Source of the DNA: CAZEAN01 sp964510225
GTDB lineage: Bacteria > Planctomycetota > Planctomycetia > Isosphaerales > Isosphaeraceae
DNA length: 21,473 bases
Assembly: GCA_964510225.1 (NCBI GenBank)
Contig: CAZEAN010000097.1
Span: forward strand, 1 to 21,473
Reading direction: 5' to 3'
Of the stretch, positions 1 through 7,100 are shown in pieces (position 1 is the first letter of the stretch; every line of letters starts with the position of its first letter). The position numbers and the translations under genes are program-made. The notes under the pieces were generated by a model. The model was given only the letters and a program-made list of their open reading frames with translations, was not told the origin of the DNA and made no database searches.

Positions 1-143
1 ACCGGGCCATCCCCGAGGCCGGATGAGATCGGGAAGTTATTCCCGGCCTGTTCCTAAGCGGTTAATTTGGGACTGATGGATCCCCTAACATTGGTCAGGT
101 TCCCACCATCGCGGGGTTCGAACTGTTCTTGGAGCCCCCGGCT
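1..143. other. Leader region with no recognisable gene
   Basis: I see no supported coding frame, RNA gene or strong hairpin here. The stretch lies directly upstream of the degraded kinase module at 144, so it may be the remains of that gene's promoter region. That is inference only. Confidence 0.4.
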
Positions 144-413
144 ATGCCTGCCGATCGTGATTTACTCGTTGGTTTGCTTACGCTTCAGGTGGGGTTGATT
201 GATCAGGGTCAGCTCGTCGCTGTGTTCTAGGCGTGTACCCGAGACAAATCAAAACTGCTTGTTGATCACCTGATCGAGCTTGGCGATCTCGATGACGAAC
301 AGCGATCGGCAGTCAATGTCTGGGCCAATCTGCATCTCAAGAAGCACGGGGGCGATGCCAAGCAGAGCTTGGCTTCAACCCCAGCAGATCGCTCAATACT
401 GGATAATCTCTGA
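144..413 (+). pseudogene. Broken N-terminal module of a planctomycete serine/threonine protein kinase
   Basis: One frame from ATG 144 reads MPADRDLLVGLLTLQVGLID, hits an in-frame TAG at 228-230, and resumes in the same frame with DHLIELGDLDDEQR, then LHLKKHGGDAKQSLAS, ending at TGA 411-413. From memory of the family, Isosphaera-group serine/threonine kinases begin with just such a module: D-R-x-L-L-x-G-x-L-x-L-Q, then a leucine-rich acidic stretch, then HGGDAxxSLA, followed by the kinase domain. After 413 the frame stays weakly similar to the continuation (DNDLRLTLVHL), but I find no glycine-rich loop, catalytic loop or DFG. The gene is therefore dead and mostly deleted: a point nonsense mutation, a second stop and loss of the kinase domain. 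It converges on the PAAR gene. The family call rests on remembered similarity, not a search. Confidence 0.6.
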
Positions 414-634
414 GCGATCGGGGATAACGACCTCCGTCTAACGCTCGTTCACCTCAGCATTGGGTCGCAAGAACCAGACGTAGACACCCAAATCCCGCAC
501 GCAATCGATATGGGTCTCACGATGCACCCCTACTCTGGAGGGCTGTTTGTAGGGTCACGATGTCTCGGCCTGGGGACTTCAGGTCGACTGCCCCTTGGCT
601 TTCATGGCGCCTCGCTTTCGACAACCGAACGAAA
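414..634. other. Non-coding remnant between kinase fragment and PAAR gene
   Basis: This stretch follows the second stop of the kinase fragment and precedes the convergent PAAR stop codon. The first 60 or so bases still read like the kinase leader in frame; beyond that I recognise nothing. It probably holds the decayed rest of the pseudogene and the 3' end of the PAAR transcript. No clear terminator hairpin was found. Confidence 0.35.
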
Positions 635-961
635 TCAATCCCCGATGAATACGGTCGGTTCGCCTGCCACGATCTCGCCTCCATGGACTGTCGTATCGCC
701 CATCCGAGCCGCTGGAAGACCTCCAATGAGGACAGTGACTGAGCCTTCGATAATGGTATCAGGTGGACCTACACAAACGGCCATCCCGGTCACACAAGCG
801 GCTGGTAGACTGCCGATGAGGACGGTTGGTGCTCCCGGAGTGACGATTGGTCCCCCAACGTGGGGAATCGGTGGTGTCCCAGGCGTCTCCATCGGACACG
901 TGTGCATATCGGTGATTCGAGCGGCAGGAGGTCCCATCAGTAGCTCTCCAACGGTTGTCAT
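635..961 (-). CDS. PAAR-domain tip protein of T6SS
   Basis: This 108-aa protein is almost entirely one PAAR domain. PAAR proteins fold into a small zinc-pinned cone that caps the VgrG trimer and sharpens the T6SS spike; many also carry effectors. The sequence opens with PPAARITDMHTCP and has repeated V-L-I-G-x-L-P-A-A turns (about 47-55 and 77-85), both typical of the family. Candidate zinc ligands are His20, Cys22, Cys63 and His93. There is no N- or C-terminal extension, so it carries no fused toxin and must use separate cargo if any. Its ATG overlaps the stop of the upstream 194-aa gene (ATGA at 961-958), so translation is probably coupled, and both lie downstream of vgrG on the same strand. 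The family call is secure. Confidence 0.9.
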   Translation of the reverse strand: MTTVGELLMGPPAARITDMHTCPMETPGTPPIPHVGGPIVTPGAPTVLIGSLPAACVTGMAVCVGPPDTIIEGSVTVLIGGLPAARMGDTTVHGGEIVAGEPTVFIGD

Positions 962-1542
962 TCGGGTGGTGTATCAGGGGTCGCCCCCGGCCAGAGGTGC
1001 TTACGCTCTGTGAGTTCGATCGCCAGTTGAAGGAAACGGTCCATCCGTTGTGGTGATTCGACCGCTGGCGGTAATGCCGACGCAGCAACGAGCGATGCAA
1101 AGAGAAGATCAGCAGTGACGTGCTTAGGAGGTGGTGCAGGCTTGAGATCGGGTGGAGCAACGCTATCTCCCGCAAACCAGACAGCGGCAGCCAAACTCCC
1201 TGCTGGGGTCTCCATTCCAGTCGCCTCTGCTAATGGCATTGCCGCCCGTCGATTCTCATCGCTTGGCTCAATGACCCAGGTCCGGGCTGCCTTCACTGCT
1301 GCTGAAGCCGACGGATCCGAGAACTCATCGAACAACTCTTCAATGCAGAGGACTCCCCACCATACTGCTGAACGCTTCGAGAATGTGTGGGCAACCAATC
1401 TAATGGCGTCGAGACGAAGGGACTGCTCCATCAAAACGTCCAGGAACTGCCGAGGACTCTGAGTATCCAACAAGAGTGCAGATGCAGGATCACTCAGAGG
1501 AAATCGTGTGCAGACATCAGTAGCGGTTGGAGTCCGGCTCAT
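958..1542 (-). CDS. Small T6SS-linked protein between VgrG and PAAR (DUF6931-like)
   Basis: This 194-aa soluble-looking protein has no signal peptide or membrane helix. It is rich in Ala, Leu and Pro and predicted mostly helical: FLDVLMEQSLRLDAIRLVAH near the N-terminus, then a Trp-rich stretch (SAVWWGVLCIEEL), a central helix with AARTWVIEPSDENRRAAM, and a Pro-rich linker (LKPAPPPKHV, about residue 133) before a last helical part. It resembles the uncharacterised DUF6931-type proteins I recall beside VgrG/PAAR genes; this is memory, not a search. Position is the best clue: it follows vgrG after a 120-nt gap and its stop overlaps the PAAR start by 4 nt. That suggests an adaptor or chaperone for PAAR or its cargo, by analogy with other tip-loading factors. 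An immunity role is less likely because no toxin is fused to the tip proteins. Confidence 0.75.
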   Translation of the reverse strand: MSRTPTATDVCTRFPLSDPASALLLDTQSPRQFLDVLMEQSLRLDAIRLVAHTFSKRSAVWWGVLCIEELFDEFSDPSASAAVKAARTWVIEPSDENRRAAMPLAEATGMETPAGSLAAAVWFAGDSVAPPDLKPAPPPKHVTADLLFASLVAASALPPAVESPQRMDRFLQLAIELTERKHLWPGATPDTPPE

Positions 1543-1662
1543 CGAGAGAATCCAATTCGAGTTCGCGTAGGTATTTCATTTATATTCTGAATCGTATCGG
1601 AATGAACTTTAGATTCTTTCGGGTGGCTTAGGGAATGAAAGTTCCGAAGCTCTATCCACCCC
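1543..1662. other. vgrG to DUF6931-like intergenic gap
   Basis: This 120-nt gap follows the vgrG stop on the minus strand. It holds a weak inverted repeat (GAACTTT at 1605-1611 and AAAGTTC at 1639-1645) and, read on the minus strand, an AT-rich TATAAA-like stretch near 1573-1580 that could serve as a -10 for the small gene. No convincing -35 goes with it. The gap is large enough for an internal promoter or a processing site, but neither is proven. Confidence 0.3.
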
Positions 1663-3954
1663 TTAGTTGATCATGACGGCACCACCCTCGATTTGCACGG
1701 CGCCGCTGCCGCTCACTTGAACCATCGCCCCCTTGAGCGTTGCCATTGCCTGTGATTCGAAGGTGAGCATGGCACCCTTGATCGTAACCCCTGCGGGACC
1801 GATCGCCACGCTATTGTCGCCAGAACTCAGCTCAATTGACTCGTCACTAATCTTAATCGAACTAGGTCCGACAGTCAGTTCGATTTGTTGCATCGCGGTA
1901 ACAGATACCTTACCGGAATCGACGGAGATTGTCAGGTTACCTGAACTGATTGTTAGCTTGTCATCCTTTTGAATTGTCGTTGTCCGTGACCCCTCAGAGA
2001 CCTCCACACTGTCGTCACCTTGCTTGACAGTGACACTTCGATTTCCTGTAGAAACGACCAAGCTATCGTCCTTTTCGATCGTTGCTGTACGCGAACCCTC
2101 AGAGACTTCCAAGCTATCGTCGCCTTTCTGAATCGTGGCGCTCCGATTTCCTGTAGAAACGACTAAGCTATCGTCTTTGTACACCGTGGTGCTTCGATTA
2201 CCCTCATCAGCCTCATCTTCACCCGCTCCAATACTGATCGTTTGATTATTGTAAATCTGAATTGTCTGGTCACCCTTATCCTTCTTATCGAAGCCGACTT
2301 GAAGAGAGTCGTCGTTTTCAACGACGCATTGGAGATCCTTTTCCGCATGCAACGAAACAAGTTCTTGCCCCTTGGTGTCGTCAAAATAGAGCGAGTTAAA
2401 CATCGTGTCGTCCCCCTGGGCTGTACTCCGAGAAACGATGCCAGATTTCGGCGTGTCATCCGGAAGGGTGAAAGGAGGCATTGTGTTCGGATTGTAGATA
2501 CTCCCGAGAATGATCGGACGATCAGGATCTCCTTCCAAGAACTGGACGAGGACCTCCTGGCCAACCCGAGGAATGTGGATCATTCCCCATTGTTGACCTG
2601 CCCAAGGTGACGCAACTCGAAGCCAGCATGAGCTGTCCTGGTTACTCTCCCCTTCACGATCCCAATAAAACTGTACCTTGACCCGGCCATACTTATCAGT
2701 GAATATTTCTTGATCCTGTGGCCCCACAACAATTGCCGCCTGAGGGCCTTCGATTCGAGCGCGGGAAGTTACACGAGCAGGACGGTACGGCATTGCGCTC
2801 GGGATACACGAGAATTCGTTCTTGTAGAGCAACCGAGGGGCACTGCCGAGCTGATATGATCCCCCCATGTTGGCTTCGTGCTTGACCCGAGTGAGAACAT
2901 ACGTACCATCAGCGTCGTTATTACCGGACAGGTTAAACTGGTGGCCAGCAACGAGATTGGTACAGCTACTCAACCCTTCTACCATCAGCGAGTCGACTGT
3001 TCTCTGCTGAATCCGGACTGTAGCTAGCGGGGAGTTTACATCGAAAACATTATTCAGCTCATCAGATTGATCAGACCCACCCGGATCAACCCCATCGAAC
3101 CATCTTGCATAACCGCCCGGATAGTCATAAACCTCCAGATCTTCATTAGCGTCAAGCTTCAGGGTGTGAGTTACGGAGCCTGCTTGGATCGAATCGAGTG
3201 TCGGCTGACTTGCTTCGAGATTCTTCCCAGGGAGCTGGAAGTTGTAGTCCCACAGCGTCACTTTCCCTGTCTGCAATTGTTGGACCTTATCCCAGCCGTA
3301 AATCCGTCCAGAGGGCCGCTCTCCTCCCTCCATTTGGTCAAAGGTAATTGGGTTTGGTCCGGGGACATCGGGATGGGTCTGGGGCGCATCTGAGATGACC
3401 ATCTGGTGGCCATCTTGGGTAAATGTGAAGTAGTAGTAGATCCCTTCCTCTTCCATCAGTCGGCTAATGAAGGCGAAATCTGATTCACGGTACTGAACAC
3501 AGTATTCACGTGTGTAGTATGTCCCTTGGATCTGATAGGAAACATCGTACCCATCGAGAACCTGCTTGAGAATGTCTGGTACAGTCTGCTGTTGGAAGAT
3601 CCGGCAGTTCGCCTGCAAGGTGAGGAGCCAGACCTTCGGTACGAGCTGCGCCCGATACCTTATAAACGTTCGGTTTGACGTACTCGCTCGGAGTTGCAGA
3701 CCACGTTCGAACCGACGGATGATGCCATTAAAATAGCGCTGCCCTCCATCAGATTGCTCAATTCGAATCGTCGAATCCTCACCGATGAGACTATCAAACG
3801 TCACATCGGTCCCCGCCTCTGCGAGCAACTCCAGATTAAGTGAGAAAAGTTCTGAGATCGCCTCGGTTCCTGTAAAACTTTCGAGGAGGAGCTCGTCATC
3901 GCCCAGGGGCGTCGTGACGGCCATCGGTCGATTCGACTGGGTATAATCGGCCAT
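1663..3954 (-). CDS. vgrG: VgrG spike protein (TssI) of T6SS
   Basis: This 763-aa protein is a full VgrG, the trimeric spike on the tip of the Hcp tube. Residues about 1-390 are the gp27-like base (VGLE-type start, then YCVQYRESDFAFISRLMEEE at 151-170, the family signature, and the aromatic GIYYYF). Residues about 405-490 are the gp5-like OB fold (FTDKYGRVKVQFYWDRE, SSCWLRVASPWAG, IPRVGQEVLVQFLEGDPDRP). From about 540 the protein is beta-helix needle. Residues 594-681 contain a 35-residue repeat, mirrored in DNA as a 105-nt period. The end (KGAMVQVSGSGAVQIEGG) is the usual VgrG terminus, so no toxin domain is fused. It begins the minus-strand tip operon and is divergent from the giant membrane protein genes. 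A minus-strand ribosome site (GTGAGGT) lies a few bases before the ATG. Confidence 0.95.
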   Translation of the reverse strand: MADYTQSNRPMAVTTPLGDDELLLESFTGTEAISELFSLNLELLAEAGTDVTFDSLIGEDSTIRIEQSDGGQRYFNGIIRRFERGLQLRASTSNRTFIRYRAQLVPKVWLLTLQANCRIFQQQTVPDILKQVLDGYDVSYQIQGTYYTREYCVQYRESDFAFISRLMEEEGIYYYFTFTQDGHQMVISDAPQTHPDVPGPNPITFDQMEGGERPSGRIYGWDKVQQLQTGKVTLWDYNFQLPGKNLEASQPTLDSIQAGSVTHTLKLDANEDLEVYDYPGGYARWFDGVDPGGSDQSDELNNVFDVNSPLATVRIQQRTVDSLMVEGLSSCTNLVAGHQFNLSGNNDADGTYVLTRVKHEANMGGSYQLGSAPRLLYKNEFSCIPSAMPYRPARVTSRARIEGPQAAIVVGPQDQEIFTDKYGRVKVQFYWDREGESNQDSSCWLRVASPWAGQQWGMIHIPRVGQEVLVQFLEGDPDRPIILGSIYNPNTMPPFTLPDDTPKSGIVSRSTAQGDDTMFNSLYFDDTKGQELVSLHAEKDLQCVVENDDSLQVGFDKKDKGDQTIQIYNNQTISIGAGEDEADEGNRSTTVYKDDSLVVSTGNRSATIQKGDDSLEVSEGSRTATIEKDDSLVVSTGNRSVTVKQGDDSVEVSEGSRTTTIQKDDKLTISSGNLTISVDSGKVSVTAMQQIELTVGPSSIKISDESIELSSGDNSVAIGPAGVTIKGAMLTFESQAMATLKGAMVQVSGSGAVQIEGGAVMIN
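1936..2250 (-). repeat. 105-nt tandem repeat in the vgrG needle region
   Basis: Near-identical blocks start at 1936, 2041 and 2146, a spacing of 105 nt (35 codons). The clearest copies are ATTTCCTGTAGAAACGAC at 2041 and 2146. In protein they encode alternating DDSLVVSTGNRS and DDSLEVSEGSRT strands. The first block is the most diverged and the outer part of the last one fades out. This is an in-frame coding repeat that adds turns to the beta-helix. Confidence 0.85.
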
Positions 3955-4196
3955 GTGGTAGACCTCACCACAGTTTGTACTGAGGTAATTAGACTCGTCG
4001 GACTCTCATTAGTTGGTGGCGAGTTTGACTTTCCAACTCGGTCCCTGCAAGCGGTTGACGTCGGCTGCGCAATCAGGATTCGTGAGGGCTAAGATCCCGC
4101 GCTCGACCAGATCCGGGTCAAGTATTATAGTCAGATATTGGGAAAACCTGGCAGCAAGGATGGGTGACGTCTAACGTACCATTGAAGATTTGAGCG
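3955..4196. promoter_or_regulatory. Divergent intergenic region between vgrG and the giant membrane proteins
   Basis: This 242-nt gap separates two divergent units, so it must hold at least the promoters for vgrG (leftward) and for the 1785-aa gene (rightward). A TATTAT at 4123-4128 is a possible -10 for the rightward gene, but I see no well-placed -35 (a TTGACG at 4055-4060 is too far away). No perfect operator-like palindrome stands out. Exact promoter positions cannot be fixed by eye. Confidence 0.35.
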
Positions 4197-7100
4197 ATGC
4201 CGACCAGACAAAACTCCCGTAATCAATCCTGGCGAACAGGTCGGAACGAAGTGGTTGGCCAGTCTTCAAGGACTCCCCGTTGGCGTCAGGGCGCGATACG
4301 CTCTGTTTCGGCTCGGCAAGCCTGGCCGGTTCTGGTTCTCATGTTTGCCGTTCTTTCATTATATATCTGGCTTAGTACTTGGTTGCAGCCTCCTCGAGAA
4401 GCAGCGTTGCTTCTGGTTGGCGCAGGCTATGAGCGCAATCTTGCCGTACCTCAGAATGCAATTGGTTGGCAAACGCTCGAGCGCATCGCTGCCTGGGACA
4501 CAACCGAAGCCGGTTCAGAACGCTGGCCATGGGGCCGTCGAGGTGCCCGTCTGGTTGATCCGCCCATTCGGCTTGACTCAAGTCGACTCAACGACTGGGA
4601 CCTCAACCTCAACTCTGCCCAAGAACGCACACTGGTAATCTACCTTTCGCTTCACGCCGCATCTGACGACGAAGGACCTTTTCTCCTCCTCGATGACACA
4701 GACGCAGCTTCAAGCAGTCGTCTTCGCCTCACAACAGTTCTAGACAAACTCGAAGCGCTGGACAAACAGAGAGTTCTGGGTCGAAGTCGTGGCAAACTCT
4801 TAGTCATCGACGGCATTCACTTTGATTCACATTGGCCGATAGGTCTGCTGCGCAACGACTTCGTTCGTCAGCTTGAATTGCTCGAAGAACGAATTAAATC
4901 GATTCCAAATCTTGTAGTTTTAGTATCGTCTAGTGATGGCCAACGTTCCTGGTCTTCTCCCTCATGGGGGATGACCGCATTTGGTGGCTCGTTTCTTCGA
5001 GCCTTATCGGGCGAAGCTGACGGATATCCAAACGACAGCCAGAAGGCAAACGGACGTATCGACGCTCTAGAGTTGGAGCAATTCGTTCGAGAGCAGGTCC
5101 GGAATTGGTCCGTATCGCATCGCGGAGTGGTACAGGAACCAATTCGACTGCCCCGAGGTACGACCGGTGCGCAGCGGGCACGCAACCTCATTCTAACAGT
5201 CGTTCCCAGACGGGGGTTACTCGATCGCCCTCCTGTCGATGGACTTAGAAGCGGCGACAGCGATCAACTGGACCTCACGAGCACCGAGGTTGAGCTCGAA
5301 AGCTCTCCCAAGAAATACATGGGTCTGATTCCACCGCCGTCGAGCTTCCTCCCCAGAGGCTTGGACCTCGGACCATTGATCAGCCAGTGGGAGCGCTGGG
5401 ACCGATTAAGGGAAGGAGAATTTGGACGGCCGCCGGCCGCAGCCTATCGACCATTAGATTGGGCACTATATCAGGATTTACTGCTCCGATTTGAGTCACT
5501 CTACCTTGCAGGTGCAGTCGAAGATGCCTATGCAATCGGAGAGCGAATCGACGCCCTCGATGGTATCTTTGCATCTGCTAACAACGCTGTTGCCAATCTA
5601 ATGTCTCTGGACGCGTCTTTACCTCTATCTGCAGCACTAGGATCTCGAACGGATCCAGATTCAACGACTTCATTTGACGTTGTCTGGAACTCAGAGAATC
5701 CCCAAGATGCTTGGGACGCTTTGCGTGCAACAAAAGGGAATCAGATCGAGGAGCGATCACTGCGGCGCCAGTTTAATACTTATCTTATTCGAGCCGCCGC
5801 ATTCGACCCAAGTTCTAACCTCAACCGCGCTGCACAGCTTGCCCAGTTGCTGGCAGGACCGCCTGGTTCCGTCAATCCGGTCGAACTGAACTTCCTCTTG
5901 ATGCTTGCTCGGGATCGTCCATTACCCTCCGACTCAACGAAGGCAGAGTTGGCTAACGTCTTGAGTGATGCCCTCAGTGTTCGTCTTCTGGCGGAACGCA
6001 CTGTACTCGGTCAGTCAACACCTGGTGGCGGGAGAGTAACTGACTACACCTACTCAGAACGAGTTTATCCTTGGATTGCATCCGCCATTGATCGTGCAGA
6101 CAATACCCGACGCCTGGCACAGGATCGACTCTTTTCTGATGATCCTGACCAATGGCGTGAGGCAATGCTCACTTTTCGCCAACTCAATCTATCCTATGGA
6201 AGTAGTGATAGCCAAGAATTGGAGCCATCATCGATTGCAGTGCAGGTGAGGCAAGCACTCAGTGTACGCGACACAATCATCCCGCTCTTGCCCTACTACA
6301 CTCGATGGGCCGCAACTCAGTACAACGCAAGTCCGGCTGATTTAGAATTGATCCAGCAACTCTGGGATCAGGCACGAGTTCTACTAGATCAACTCAATCA
6401 ACCACAGACTGGCTCTTCCCCAGGCTTGGTCGCAACGTCCAAAGCTCTTGCTGCAGACTTTGCATCACTTCAACAGCGCTTCGTTGTCGATTGTGAGGAA
6501 TCCATGGTCGATGAGGGGCCAACCGCAGCGACACGGATCGAGAGTGCATTGGTTGTTCCATTCCTGGATCTGCCAGCTCAACATCAGTTTAGGATGCAAG
6601 CAGGGGGACTCCGGGGGGCGATGTTAACGCGACTCGGTACCCTGTCAGCTCGTCCAAAATCGGAGCCAGCCGAACTTCCTTCTTCAGATCTCCGTGCCAT
6701 TCAATCGGGTCGCTATGCGTTGACTGCCCTCAGCAATGATGAAACAGGCATGGGCGGATCGTCCAGTCAGTCGACCTCGGCTGCGGCGCCAAACACAGTG
6801 GATGTTGAGTTACTTCGCGATCAACTTGAACGTGGACCATCAACCGAACGATTGTCTCGGATCGGCCAGCAGGTTGGTGTCCGTTGGCGTGGAGCCACTC
6901 AGTCGATTGACGACCTTGTTGATGTTTCATCCAGGGAAGTTGTGGAGCCTCCTGCCGACCGACTCAACGATGCAGTGAAGCTCGCCAGACTGTCGGACGG
7001 TCGAATTGTCGACGAACTAAAGTTGATGGAAGACCCGGCAACTTTGGTTCGGAGGCAAGACCTTCTGTCACTACTCACTGCACTCGCCAAACGAGTTGAG

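Noticed and set aside
510..1013. 167-residue plus-strand open frame
   Set aside because: It is antisense to the PAAR gene and its coupled neighbour, whose protein features are clear; the frame has no domain content.
1936..2250. CRISPR array or mobile repeat
   Set aside because: The 105-nt repeats stay in the vgrG reading frame and encode regular beta-helix strands; there are no spacers.
1663..2400. Evolved VgrG with a toxic C-terminal domain
   Set aside because: The C-terminus is ordinary beta-helix repeat and the usual VgrG ending, with no added domain.
4197..5160. Active caspase or metacaspase
   Set aside because: The fold-level motifs are there, but no Cys occurs anywhere in the domain, and the second protein also lacks the His.
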